A stretch of 64,000 nt of DNA, taken from contig AP017424.1 of the NCBI GenBank assembly GCA_002355495.1, forward strand, positions 7,257,501-7,321,500, read 5' to 3'. The notes under the pieces are model-generated. The model saw only the letters and a list, made by a program, of their open reading frames with translations, had not been told where the DNA came from and searched no databases. Source of the stretch: Streptomyces laurentii. Lineage in GTDB: Bacteria; Actinomycetota; Actinomycetes; Streptomycetales; Streptomycetaceae. How positions within the stretch are numbered: position 1 is the first letter of the stretch; every line of letters starts with the position of its first letter. Position numbers and translations under genes: made by a program. Below, one piece after another: positions 25,304-34,260 of this stretch.

Positions 25304-26596
25304 GTGGAGATCACGGCGGACAACGCCCTGGAGGAACTGTCCCGGCACGTCCTGATGGACGGCCTGGACCTCGTACTGGACCTGGAACGCAGCCGCGGCA
25401 GCACCCTGGTCGACGCGCGCGGCGGCGAGACGTACCTGGACCTGATCACGTTCTACGGTTCGCTGCCCCTGGGCATGAACCACCCCGACATGGCCGGCGA
25501 CCGGACGTTCCTCGCCGAACTCGCCCAGGCCGCGCTGCACAAGGTGACCAACTCCGACATCTACACCGCGCAGTACGCGCGGTTCGCGGCGGCGTTCCGC
25601 CGGGTGCTCGGCGACCCGGGGCTGCCGCACCTCTTCTTCATCGACGGCGGCGCCCTGGCGGTGGAGAACGCGCTGAAGGTGGCCTTCGACTGGCGGGCGC
25701 AGCGCCTGGGACTCGACCCGGCCGAGCCCCTCGAAGTCCTGCACATGGAACGGGCCTTCCACGGGCGCAGCGGCTACACCCTGAGCCTGACGAACACCGC
25801 GCCGGCGGTGACCGCGCGCTACCCCCGGTGGGCGTGGCCGCGCGTCCCGGCGCCCGGCCCTGGCGGCGTACAGGAGGCGGTCGAGGTCGCGCGCCGGCAC
25901 CTGGCCGAGCGCGGCGACCGGATCGCCTGCTTCGTCGCCGAACCGGTGCAGGGCGCCGGCGGCGACCGGCACCTCGGGCGGGAGTTCCTGCTGCGCATGC
26001 AGGAGCTGTGCCACGCGTACGACGTGCTGTTCGTGCTCGACGAGGTGCAGACCGGGTGCGGCATGTCCGGCGCGCCGTGGACCTACCAGCGGCTCGGGCT
26101 CGAACCCGACGTGGTGGCCTTCGGCAAGAAGACCCAGGTGTGCGGCCTGATGGCGGGCGGCCGGGTGGACCAGGTGCCCGAGGGCGCGCTGGCCGTGCCG
26201 GACAGGCTCGGCTCCACCTGGGGCGGCAACACGGCCGACATGGTGCGGGCCACCCGGATCCTGGAGATCATCGAACGGGACGGCCTGGTGGCCGCGGCCG
26301 AGATCAAGGGCCGGCACCTGGGCCGGCTGCTCGCCGACCTGGCCGCCGCCCACCCGGCGCTGGTCCGCGACGTACGGGGCCTGGGTCTGATGTGGGCGTT
26401 CGACCTGCCGGATCCGGCCCGGCGTGACGAGGTCCTGGACCGCCTGCGCCGTTCCCACCGGGTGCTGCTGCTGCCCGGCGGAGGGAACGCCGTACGGTTC
26501 CGCCCGGCGCTGACCATCGGGCTCGACGAGCTGGACAAGGGGGTGGCCGCCCTGGACGCGGTGCTCACCTCGATGGGCGTACGGGAAACACCGTGA
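25304..26596 (+). CDS. Class III aminotransferase, L-lysine 6-transaminase-like
   Basis: The product is 430 residues from a GTG one base after the HAD stop. It has class III features: VLDEVQTGCG, the PLP-lysine region VVAFGKKTQVCG, and STWGGNTADMVRA. The start (HVLMDGLDLVLDLERSRGSTLVDARGGETYLDLITFYGSLPLGMNHP) and FGKKTQVCG are close to L-lysine 6-aminotransferases (LAT), which turn lysine into aminoadipate semialdehyde/piperideine-6-carboxylate. No piperideine reductase or dehydrogenase is nearby. It may feed a lysine-derived residue, or aminate or de-aminate the product of the NeuB/transketolase cassette it closes. Family assignment is good; substrate is open. Confidence 0.87.
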   Translation: MEITADNALEELSRHVLMDGLDLVLDLERSRGSTLVDARGGETYLDLITFYGSLPLGMNHPDMAGDRTFLAELAQAALHKVTNSDIYTAQYARFAAAFRRVLGDPGLPHLFFIDGGALAVENALKVAFDWRAQRLGLDPAEPLEVLHMERAFHGRSGYTLSLTNTAPAVTARYPRWAWPRVPAPGPGGVQEAVEVARRHLAERGDRIACFVAEPVQGAGGDRHLGREFLLRMQELCHAYDVLFVLDEVQTGCGMSGAPWTYQRLGLEPDVVAFGKKTQVCGLMAGGRVDQVPEGALAVPDRLGSTWGGNTADMVRATRILEIIERDGLVAAAEIKGRHLGRLLADLAAAHPALVRDVRGLGLMWAFDLPDPARRDEVLDRLRRSHRVLLLPGGGNAVRFRPALTIGLDELDKGVAALDAVLTSMGVRETP

Positions 26597-26659
26597 GCGC
26601 GTTCGAGCGCATCGCGACGGCCCATGACGCACCGATAGGGCACGGCCGGTATCGCCTAC

Positions 26660-26701
26660 GGGTTCATAGGGGTTGTCCGGAGAAAGCGGCCCGGCCAGAA
26701 T
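26660..26701 (+). promoter_or_regulatory. mbtH promoter with direct-repeat operator
   Basis: GGGTTCATAGGGGTTG (26660-26675) overlaps the -35 TTGTCC (26673-26678), followed by a 17-base spacer and -10 CAGAAT (26696-26701). The element differs by one base from that of the divergent A-domain operon (15523-15539), with identical geometry. It gives a transcript starting about 40 bases before the mbtH ATG. Confidence 0.6.
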
Positions 26702-26747
26702 TCGGGCAGCTCTGTATAACGGCGGCAATCAAGGGGTGCGAGGGGTC

Positions 26748-26963
26748 ATGAGCAATCCATTCGAGGACGACAATGCCTCCTACCGTGTTCTCGTCAACGC
26801 GGAGGAGCAGTATTCGCTGTGGCCGGATTTCGCGGAGGTCCCGGCCGGCTGGACCGTCGCCCTGCCGAGCACGACCCGGCAGGAGTGCCTGGACTACGTG
26901 AACGAACACTGGGTCGACATGCGCCCCAAGAGCCTGGTCGACGCGATGCGTCAGGACGGCTGA
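26748..26963 (+). CDS. mbtH: MbtH-like protein
   Basis: The product is 71 residues, MSNPFEDDN at the start, with the family hallmarks NAEEQYSLWP, PAGWTVALP and the C-terminal region NEHWVDMRPKSLVDAM. MbtH-like proteins bind the adenylation domains of NRPSs and are needed for their folding or activity, so this one probably serves the A domains encoded at 14002-15462 and at 47312-64000. The ATG follows GAGGGGTC. The gene has its own promoter and a strong terminator after it, so it can be expressed separately from the hydroxyphenylglycine operon upstream. Confidence 0.97.
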   Translation: MSNPFEDDNASYRVLVNAEEQYSLWPDFAEVPAGWTVALPSTTRQECLDYVNEHWVDMRPKSLVDAMRQDG

Positions 26964-26983
26964 GCCGCCCGCTCCGACGACAC

Positions 26984-27016
26984 CAGGGATCACCCGGCCG
27001 GGCCGGGTGATCCCTG
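26984..27016 (+). terminator. Strong hairpin after mbtH
   Basis: A perfect 15-bp inverted repeat, CAGGGATCACCCGGC / GCCGGGTGATCCCTG with a 3-base loop, starts 20 bases after the mbtH stop. No T-tract follows, as is common in actinomycetes. It separates the biosynthetic operon from the regulator genes. Confidence 0.8.
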
Positions 27017-27208
27017 ACGCACGGCGGAACGCCCTCCCGTGCCTACGGGCCGGTGACCGGGCACGGCCTGATCCGGCCCCCCCGCTCCGTGGCTCCGCAC
27101 GCGCGAGGAACGCACCCGACACCGCGGACACCCCCGGGCCGCCGGCCCCGGTTCCTTATCGGGACTCTTCCGTTTCCGCATCATTGCGGACACCCGCGCC
27201 CATGACGG

Positions 27209-27238
27209 CCGATAGCGCGCCGATAGCCGGTCGATGAG
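27209..27238 (+). promoter_or_regulatory. Triple 11-bp-period repeat upstream of the LAL regulator
   Basis: CGATAGCG, CGATAGCC and CGATGAGC start at 27210, 27221 and 27232, an exact 11-bp period, i.e. one helical turn. Direct heptamers with this spacing are the classical target layout of SARP activators. The site lies in the 343-base gap between the mbtH terminator and the LAL gene start at 27360; no clear -10 was found behind it. The rest of the gap shows no gene. Confidence 0.4.
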
Positions 27239-27359
27239 CCAGGCGGAAAACATGAGCTGCCGCATGCACGGATGACACAGCACCCGCCCGTATGCGACCT
27301 ACTGCCTGGCCGAGAAATGACCATCCCTCTTTCTCACCGACCTATGGGAGGAGTTCGCG

Positions 27360-30125
27360 GTGGAACTGGTGGAGCGCGAAGCACCGTTGGCGCGATTGAC
27401 CACGCTGGCCGAACAGGCGCGGGACGGACACGGACGTGCCGTCCTTGTCTCCGGGCCGGTGGCGGCGGGCAAGAGTGTGCTGGTGCACCACTTCGCCGAT
27501 CGCGCCCCGGGCCTGGGGCTGCTTCCCCTGTCGGCGCTGGGATCCCGGGACGAACGGCACCTGACGCTCGGAGTGATGCGGCAGCTCGTGGACGACGCGC
27601 CGCTGGACCCCGAGAACCGGGCGCGGGCAGTCGCGCTGATCGAGGAAGGCGTCCACGGCGCCCGGCGCCCCGGCGGCGAGGAGCGGGTGGACGACACGGT
27701 CGTCCACGGCCTCAGCGCCGTGCTGCTGGATCTGGCCGAAAGGCATCCGCTGTACCTCGCCGTCGACGACGTGGAGCAGGCCGACCAGGCCTCGCTGACC
27801 TGCCTGGCGTACCTGGCACGGCGGCTGAACAGCGCTCGGGTGCTCGCCGTGTTCACCCACAACGGGCACGGCTGCGACACCGCGTTCCGCTTCGGCGCCG
27901 ACCTGCTGCGACAGCCCACCTGCCACCGCGTCGAGGTGACACCGCTCTCCCCGGCGGGCGTACGGAAGCTGACCGCCCTGCACCTGGGCGGATCGGTCGC
28001 CGACGCCCGGTACGCCGACTGGCACGCCGACAGCGGAGGCAACCCGCTCCTCGTCGAGGCACTGGTCCGCGACTACCTGGGCGGCGGCGAGGCGGGCCCG
28101 CGCTACCGCGAAGCCGTCCTGTCCAGCCTGCGCCGCGGCTGCCCGGACATGGTCCACGTGCTGGCCGGCTACGTGGTCCTCGGCGAACTCGACCACCTGG
28201 ACGGCCTGGTGGACCTGAGCCCGGCCCGTACCACCGAGGCGGTGCACGCGCTGATCGCCGGCGGACTGCTCACGATGGACGGCTTCCGGCACCCGGCGGC
28301 CCGCGACGCGGTGGTCGGCGCGATCGAGGCCGGCGAACTCGCCCGGCTGCACGCCCGCGCGGCCGTCCTCGCCCACGAGCGCGGCGCCGGCACCACGGTG
28401 ATCGCCGACCACCTGCTGCGCGCGGGCGCTCCCGCCGACGGCAGCGTGCTCCAGGAGCCGTGGGCGCTGCCGACCCTGGAGGACGCCGCGGCGCACGCCG
28501 TCCGCGACGGCGCCGCCGGCCGGGCCGTGGACTGTCTCCGGCTGGCCCGGCTGGTCTGCGCGGAACCGCGCCGCCGGGCCCGGATCACCGCCGCCCTCGT
28601 CCGGGCCGAGTGGTGCATCAACCCCGGCGTGTCCAGCGGCCGGCTCGGCGAACTCGTCGAGGCGATGCGCGAGGGCGGCCTGCGCGGCGCCGACGCGCTG
28701 ACGCTGGCCCGGGCGCTGCTCTGGCACGGCCGCTTCGACCAGGCCCAGGAAGTCCTCGGCCATCTCGCCGTCGCCGGACAGGCGACCGACCCGGAGACGG
28801 CCACCGAGCTGCAGATCACCCGGCGCCGGCTGCGGCACAGCTACCCGTCCTTCCTGGCCGCCCTCGGCCCGCGGAGCGGCACGGGACGGCCGCCCACCCA
28901 CTCGGTGAGCGCCGACCGCCGGCTGCGGGCCGTGTCCGCGCTGGCCGCCGTCCTCGGCGAAGGCCCCCATCCGGAGGCCGTCAGCATGGCGCAGCGGGTG
29001 CTCCACGGCACCCGGCCCGACGAGTTGTCCACCGAGACCGTCGAAAGCGCCCTGCTCGCCCTGGCGTTCAGCGGACGGGCCGAGCGCGCGACGGCCTGGT
29101 GCGACCTGTTCCTCGATCAGGTGCGGGCCCGGCACACCCCGAGCCGGCAGGCGAGGCTCAGCGCGGTACGCGCCGAAATCTCCCTGCGCAGAGGCGATTT
29201 GAGCGACGCACGGCGGTACGCGGGGGAGGCACTCGCCGTCCTTCCGGCGATCAGCTGGGGCGTGACCGTCGGCGCGCCGCTGAGCACCCTGATCCTCGCC
29301 ACCACCGCGATGGGTCGCTACGACGAGGCGCAGACCTATCTCGACCACCGGGTCCCGGAGGCGATGTTCGACACCCGCTACGGCATGCACTACCACTACG
29401 CGCGGGCTCGATTCGGGCTCGCCACCGGGCACTTGGAGATGGCGCTTGAGGATTTGCGCCGCTGCGGGGCCAAGTTGTGCCAGTGGGGGATCGACACCCC
29501 CGGCCTGATCCCGTGGCGCACCGACGTCGCCGAGGTGTACCTGGGACTGGGCCGGCCGGACGAAGCGAAGCGGATGCTCGAGGAACAGTCGGCCAAGTTC
29601 ACCGTGATGCCGAACCGGGTCCGGGGCACCGCGATCCGCGTCCTGGCCGGCGCGGGCGCCCCGGCGCGCCGGCCGGCGCTGCTGCGGCAGGCGGCCGAAC
29701 TGCTGCAGTCCGACGACGGCGACCGGTACGAACTCGCCCTGGCCTTCGCCGATCTGGCCCGGGCGTACCGGACCCTGGGCGAGTTCCGGCGGGCCGCGGC
29801 GGCCGAGCGGCGCGCGGTCAGCGTGGCCGCCGACTGCCAGGCCGAGGCACTGGTCCGGGGCCTGGCGGTGGAGAGCGCCACCGCGGCGCCGACCCCGGCC
29901 GACGGCGGCGACGGACTCACCGAGGCGGAGCGCCGGGTCGCCGCGATGGCCGCGGTCGGCTGCTCGAACCGGGAGATCGCCGAGGACCTGCACGTCACGG
30001 TCAGCACGGTCGAGCAGCACCTGACCCGCACGTACCGCAAGCTGCGGATCAGCCGCCGCGCCGAACTGCCGTCCCTGCTCGGCGGATCGGCGACGGTGGA
30101 CCTCACCGACGCACGGCGGCGCTGA
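27360..30125 (+). CDS. LAL-family (large LuxR) transcriptional regulator
   Basis: The product is 921 residues from a GTG with GGGAGGAG upstream. It has an N-terminal AAA-type ATPase with Walker A GPVAAGKS (about 31-38) and Walker B LYLAVDDVEQADQ, a long helical TPR-like middle, and a C-terminal LuxR helix-turn-helix (LTEAERRVAAMAAVGCSNREIAEDLHVTVSTVEQHLTRTYRKL). LAL regulators are typical cluster-situated activators in Streptomyces. The Walker A has Ala-Ala instead of the usual G-x-G, a minor variation. It stands between the hydroxyphenylglycine operon and a SARP gene and likely controls one or both. Confidence 0.92.
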   Translation: MELVEREAPLARLTTLAEQARDGHGRAVLVSGPVAAGKSVLVHHFADRAPGLGLLPLSALGSRDERHLTLGVMRQLVDDAPLDPENRARAVALIEEGVHGARRPGGEERVDDTVVHGLSAVLLDLAERHPLYLAVDDVEQADQASLTCLAYLARRLNSARVLAVFTHNGHGCDTAFRFGADLLRQPTCHRVEVTPLSPAGVRKLTALHLGGSVADARYADWHADSGGNPLLVEALVRDYLGGGEAGPRYREAVLSSLRRGCPDMVHVLAGYVVLGELDHLDGLVDLSPARTTEAVHALIAGGLLTMDGFRHPAARDAVVGAIEAGELARLHARAAVLAHERGAGTTVIADHLLRAGAPADGSVLQEPWALPTLEDAAAHAVRDGAAGRAVDCLRLARLVCAEPRRRARITAALVRAEWCINPGVSSGRLGELVEAMREGGLRGADALTLARALLWHGRFDQAQEVLGHLAVAGQATDPETATELQITRRRLRHSYPSFLAALGPRSGTGRPPTHSVSADRRLRAVSALAAVLGEGPHPEAVSMAQRVLHGTRPDELSTETVESALLALAFSGRAERATAWCDLFLDQVRARHTPSRQARLSAVRAEISLRRGDLSDARRYAGEALAVLPAISWGVTVGAPLSTLILATTAMGRYDEAQTYLDHRVPEAMFDTRYGMHYHYARARFGLATGHLEMALEDLRRCGAKLCQWGIDTPGLIPWRTDVAEVYLGLGRPDEAKRMLEEQSAKFTVMPNRVRGTAIRVLAGAGAPARRPALLRQAAELLQSDDGDRYELALAFADLARAYRTLGEFRRAAAAERRAVSVAADCQAEALVRGLAVESATAAPTPADGGDGLTEAERRVAAMAAVGCSNREIAEDLHVTVSTVEQHLTRTYRKLRISRRAELPSLLGGSATVDLTDARRR

Positions 30126-30312
30126 GCGCGCCGCCCGGACCGCGCGCGAGGCCCCGGCTTCCGTCCTTCATGTGAACCGCACCGTTTTCCGCCGTCGCAT
30201 ACCCGACTACCGTGCACACATGCTCACTGGACAGACCCGAACGGGTTGGGTAGATATGATGCTGGTGCGTAGCTGACCGGCGGAAACTATGTCGTGGATG
30301 TGAAGGACGGTC

Positions 30313-33300
30313 ATGCGCTTTCGTTTACTCGGGCCGTTGGAAGTGGCCGGTCCTGGTGGCCCAGCGCTGATCACCGCGGAGCGTCAGCGCGTCGTGTTGG
30401 CGGTTCTGCTGCTCGAACCCAACCGGATCGTCCCGATGGGCCGGCTCATCGACGCCGTCTGGGGCGAGTCCCCGCCCCCCACCGCCCGCGCCCAGATCCA
30501 GATCTGCGTCTCCATGGTCCGCGCGAGCATGGCGAAGGTCGGCCTGCCCGACGTCATACAGACCAGGTCGCCGGGGTACCTCGCCGAGGTCGGGGACGAC
30601 GAGCTGGACCTGCATGTCTTCGAGCGGGCCGCGGCGGCCGGACGTACCGCCGCGGAGGCCGGCCGCTTCGAGGAGGCGGCCTCCGCCTTCGAGACCGCGC
30701 TCGGACTCTGGCGCGGGTCCTCGTGCTTCGGCGGCGGCATCAGCAGTACGGCCCTCGAAGCCCCGGCCGCGCGCCTGGACGAACAGCGGCTCGCCGTCGT
30801 GGAGCAGTGGGTGGACGCGCGGCTGGCCCTCGGCCTGCACCAGCAGTTGGTGGCGCGGCTGATCGACCTCGTCATGCAGAACCCGCTGCGCGAACGGCTG
30901 CGCGCCCAGCTCATGATGGCACTGTCCCGGTCGGGCCGGCAGGCCGAGGCGCTGGAGGTGTACCGGCGCGGCCGGCGCGAGCTGGTCGACGAACTCGGGA
31001 TCGAGCCGGGGGAGGAGCTGCGCCGGCTGCAGGAGTCGATCCTCTCCGGCCGGCTGGACGGCGGACCGGCGGCACCGGTTCCGCCCGAGGCGCCCGTCCT
31101 GCCCGCCGCCGTAGCGGCCGCACTCGCGGTGCCCGCCGTGCCCGCGGCATCGGCCGTCTTCGCGGCCCCGGCCGCGACGGCCGTCGAACCCCCGGCGGTG
31201 CCCCGCCTGTTGCCGGGCGCGATCGCCGACTTCACCGGCCGCGACGGCCTGCTCGCCCAGCTGGAGGACGCGCTCGAAGAGGCCACGGAGACCTCGTACG
31301 CGATGCGAATCGTCTCGATCACCGGCCGGGGCGGCGTCGGCAAGACGACTCTCGCGATACACCTCGGACACTCTCTGGCGAATCGTTTCCCCGACGGCCA
31401 GATGTTCGCCAAACTACGCGGCCCCTCGGCGCAGCCGATCCCGCCGACCCGGATTCTCGAACGCTTTCTGCGCAGCCTGGGCATACCGGGCTCGGCGGTG
31501 CCGTCGAGTCTTGAGGAACGGGCGGAACTGTTCCGGAACTTGGTCGCCGACAAGCGCGTCCTGATCGTCCTGGACGACGCGATCGACGAGGAACAGGTCC
31601 GCTGGCTGCTGCCCGGATCGTCCACCTGCCCGGTCCTCATCACGAGCCGGTCCCGGCTGGCCGGCCTGGAGGGCACACGGTCCGTCCGGATCGACGTGTT
31701 CTCCACCGAGCAGGCGCTGCAACTCCTCAGCCGGATCCTCGGGGCCGACCGGATCCACAGCGAACTGACCAGCGCCCTGCAGCTGATCAAGCTGTGCGGC
31801 AATCTCGCGCTGGCCCTGCGGATCGTGGCGGCGCGGCTGGCCGCCCGGCCGCACTGGCCGCTGAGCAAGATGGTGGCGCGACTCCACGACGAGAGCCAGC
31901 GCCTCGACGAGCTGACCCACGGCGGGGTCGGCGTCCGGGCCGGCCTGGCCATGGCCTACCAGGGCCTGCCGGCCGACGCCCAACGCCTGTTCCGGCGGCT
32001 CTCGATGCTGGAGGCGGCGGAGTTCTCCAGCTGGGTCGCGGCGCCCCTGCTCGACCTCGCCGTGACGGAGGCCGAGGACACCCTGGAATTCCTCGTCGAC
32101 GCCCAGCTCGTCGACGTCGAGGTGGTGGAGGGCCGCCGCACCCGCTACCGGCTGCACGACCTGGTCCGCGTCTACTCCCAGGAGTGCCTGGCCGCGTACG
32201 AGAGCACCGCCGAGCGGTCGCTCGTCCTCGGCCGCGTCCTGAGCACCTGGCTGCTCCTGGTCGAGGAGGCGCACCGGCGGGCGTACGGCGGGGACCACAC
32301 GCTGATCCACGGACAGGCGCCGCGCCTGCCCCTCGACCCGTCGGTCACCGACCGCGAACTGGCCGACCCGCTCCGGTGGTTCGAGGACGAACGGGTCAGT
32401 CTGATCACCGCGGTCCGGCAGGCCGCGGGCGCGGGCCTCGACGAACTCTGCTGGGATCTGGCGCTGACCCTGGTCACGCTGTTCGAGATGTACGGCTACT
32501 TCGACGACTGGCGTACGACGCACGAGATCGCGCTGGAGATCACCCGGCGGCACGACAACCGGCGCGGCCAGGCGGCGATGCTGTACTCCCTCGGCTCGCT
32601 GCACATGTTCGAGTACAAGCTGGACGAGGCGCGCGGCCGGCTGGGGCTCGCCCGCGAGCTGTTCCGCCAGGTCGGCGACGTACACGGCGAGGCGCTGGCA
32701 CTGCGCAATCTCGCGTTCGCCGACCGGATCCAGGGCCGGCTCGACGAGGCGATGGAGGGCTACGAGAAGGCGCTGGTCATGCTCTCCGGCGTGAACGACT
32801 CGACCGCCGAGGCGCACGTGCTGAGCAACATGGCCCAGATCCACCTGGACCGCGGTCTGATCGCGGAGGGGAAACAGACCATGGTGGCCGGGCTGGCCGC
32901 GGTGGAACGGTCCGGAAACCAGCGGGTGCGCGCGCAGATCCTGTGCCGCCTCGGCGAGGCGCATCTGCAGATCGACGAGGTGACCGAGGCCGAGTACGTG
33001 TTCAGCCAGGCGCTGGAGACCGTCCGCTCGGTCGGCGACCCGGTGGGCGAGTGCTACGCGCTGCGCGGTCTGGCCGTAGTCCGGTCGCGCCAGGGCAGCC
33101 ACGGCGCGGCGTACGAGATGCTGGAACAGGCGATGGTGATCGCGTCGCAGGCCCACGAGTATCTCGCCATCGGCCGCATCCAGCTCTCGCTCGGCGAGGT
33201 CGCCGCGGACAAGGACGACCACGACCAGGCCAAGGAGCACATCGGCGTGGCCCTGGACATCTTCGGGCGGATCAAGGCCACCCGGTGGCAGAAGGAGTCG

Positions 33301-33381
33301 GCGCGCCTCATGAGCGAGGTCTGCGCGGCCTCCGACGACGCGGCCGGGGCCGCCGCCTACGCCCGGGCCGGCTCGGGATGA
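30313..33381 (+). CDS. Large SARP regulator (AfsR-like: DNA-binding, BTAD, NB-ARC, TPR)
   Basis: The product is 1022 residues. Residues 1-95 are the OmpR-like winged helix (MRFRLLGPLEVAG...LLLEPNRIVPMGRLIDAVWGESPP), about 96-245 the bacterial transcriptional activation domain, 338-346 the NB-ARC P-loop GRGGVGKTT with later LIVLDDAIDEEQVRWLLPG, and the last 400 residues TPR repeats (AMLYSLGSLHMFEYKLDEARGRL and similar). SARPs bind direct repeats overlapping promoters and activate antibiotic genes. Codon 5 (30325-30327) is TTA, so translation should need the bldA tRNA. GGACGGTC precedes the ATG. It is probably the main activator of this locus. Confidence 0.94.
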   Translation: MRFRLLGPLEVAGPGGPALITAERQRVVLAVLLLEPNRIVPMGRLIDAVWGESPPPTARAQIQICVSMVRASMAKVGLPDVIQTRSPGYLAEVGDDELDLHVFERAAAAGRTAAEAGRFEEAASAFETALGLWRGSSCFGGGISSTALEAPAARLDEQRLAVVEQWVDARLALGLHQQLVARLIDLVMQNPLRERLRAQLMMALSRSGRQAEALEVYRRGRRELVDELGIEPGEELRRLQESILSGRLDGGPAAPVPPEAPVLPAAVAAALAVPAVPAASAVFAAPAATAVEPPAVPRLLPGAIADFTGRDGLLAQLEDALEEATETSYAMRIVSITGRGGVGKTTLAIHLGHSLANRFPDGQMFAKLRGPSAQPIPPTRILERFLRSLGIPGSAVPSSLEERAELFRNLVADKRVLIVLDDAIDEEQVRWLLPGSSTCPVLITSRSRLAGLEGTRSVRIDVFSTEQALQLLSRILGADRIHSELTSALQLIKLCGNLALALRIVAARLAARPHWPLSKMVARLHDESQRLDELTHGGVGVRAGLAMAYQGLPADAQRLFRRLSMLEAAEFSSWVAAPLLDLAVTEAEDTLEFLVDAQLVDVEVVEGRRTRYRLHDLVRVYSQECLAAYESTAERSLVLGRVLSTWLLLVEEAHRRAYGGDHTLIHGQAPRLPLDPSVTDRELADPLRWFEDERVSLITAVRQAAGAGLDELCWDLALTLVTLFEMYGYFDDWRTTHEIALEITRRHDNRRGQAAMLYSLGSLHMFEYKLDEARGRLGLARELFRQVGDVHGEALALRNLAFADRIQGRLDEAMEGYEKALVMLSGVNDSTAEAHVLSNMAQIHLDRGLIAEGKQTMVAGLAAVERSGNQRVRAQILCRLGEAHLQIDEVTEAEYVFSQALETVRSVGDPVGECYALRGLAVVRSRQGSHGAAYEMLEQAMVIASQAHEYLAIGRIQLSLGEVAADKDDHDQAKEHIGVALDIFGRIKATRWQKESARLMSEVCAASDDAAGAAAYARAGSG

Positions 33382-33531
33382 CGGCGTCCCGTCCGGGCGG
33401 CCGGGGCCGGGGCCGGGGCCGGACGGTGGGGCGGGAAGGATCCGCCGTGGCAGCGGCGGGGTGTTGTTCGCTGACGGGGCATATCCGGTGTCCCGTCCTA
33501 CAGAGGATGCAAACGATGAGGCCGGTGTTAC

Positions 33532-33861
33532 GTGAAGCTGGGAGTGTGTGTCTCTGATGGAACCAACGGGCAGCCCGTCGACGGGCTGATGATCCGCATC
33601 GAACGGCCGCGCCTGGACGAGTGGGAGACCGTGTGGCGCGGGCTGACCGGTACGGACGGGCGGCTGGACCGTCCGTCCCTCCCGGAGGACACCCCGGGGC
33701 CGTTCCGGCTGGTCCTGGAGACGGCGCGGTATTTCACGACACTCGGGATGCGGCCGTTCTACAGCCACATCGCGGTCGCGTTCAGCGAGTGGGAGACGGA
33801 CCGGGAGATCCCGATCATGATCGCCCCGCACGGTTACGCGGTGTGTGCCGTCGGCCCGTAG
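33532..33861 (+). CDS. Transthyretin-fold protein resembling 5-hydroxyisourate hydrolase, catalytic residues lost
   Basis: The product is 109 residues from a GTG. The pattern LGVCVSDGTNGQPVDGLMIRIER, GTDGR, FRLVLETARYFTTLGMRPFYSHIAVAF follows 5-hydroxyisourate hydrolase/transthyretin strand by strand. The hydrolase residues are mostly absent: the N-terminal His (SVHIL) is Cys, the HVPLLLS histidine is Glu (REIPIMIAP), and the C-terminal YRGS is replaced by CAVGP; only the Arg of TDGR remains. It is therefore unlikely to act in purine breakdown. A second family member lies at 34611, with a 23-codon gene between them, right after the SARP gene. A role as binding protein or re-purposed enzyme of the cluster is inferred. 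Confidence 0.75.
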   Translation: MKLGVCVSDGTNGQPVDGLMIRIERPRLDEWETVWRGLTGTDGRLDRPSLPEDTPGPFRLVLETARYFTTLGMRPFYSHIAVAFSEWETDREIPIMIAPHGYAVCAVGP

Positions 33862-34151
33862 CCGCGGCGGCACGTGACCGACGCCCGACGACGGGCGAAT
33901 CCACCTCGGTGAATTTCCTGGGGTGCCGGGCCCGGTGCGGTCCGGCGATGTCGTCACCGGTACGGACGGATCCCGTGCCGGCGTCGAAGAGGCGCGGGCG
34001 GGCGAAGGCGATCCCTTCCCCTCGCATCTCGCCGGGTAGGGCGGCGGCCGTCGCGCTGTCCACGCCGACCGGCTGCGACCGGCTGCGACCGGCGCCGAGG
34101 GGCGCCGAGGGGCCGGGCGCGCGCGAGCCGCGGCGTTCCGGAACCGGACGC
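33862..34151. other. Intergenic region with short GC repeats
   Basis: There are 399 bases without a gene between the two neighbouring small genes, of which this is the first part. Around 34070-34115 are short tandem copies of GACCGGCTGC and GCGCCGAGGG. No open frame with the genomic codon pattern was seen. The second part (34152-34260) carries a promoter-like element and the leader of the 23-codon gene. Confidence 0.5.
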
Positions 34152-34180
34152 TTAGCGAGCACTTAGCGTTCTGGTAGGAC
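34152..34180 (+). promoter_or_regulatory. SARP-box-like promoter of the 23-codon gene
   Basis: TTAGCG occurs at 34152-34157 and again at 34163-34168, an 11-bp period. The first copy is followed after 17 bases by the -10-like TAGGAC (34175-34180), so the repeats cover the -35 region as in SARP-activated promoters. A large SARP gene lies 770 bases upstream. A small hairpin (GGACTC/GAGTCC, 34191-34215) follows in the leader. Confidence 0.45.
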
Positions 34181-34260
34181 GACGAAAAGGGGACTCGCTA
34201 AAACTGGAGGAGTCCACCCCCCCGACCTCCGGGTCATGAATTTCCTCATGGGAGATCGAT

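Noticed and set aside
33948..34040. 30-codon frame MSSPVRTDPVPASKRR...
   Set aside because: No ribosome site and the codon pattern is not that of genes here, unlike the 34261 frame.
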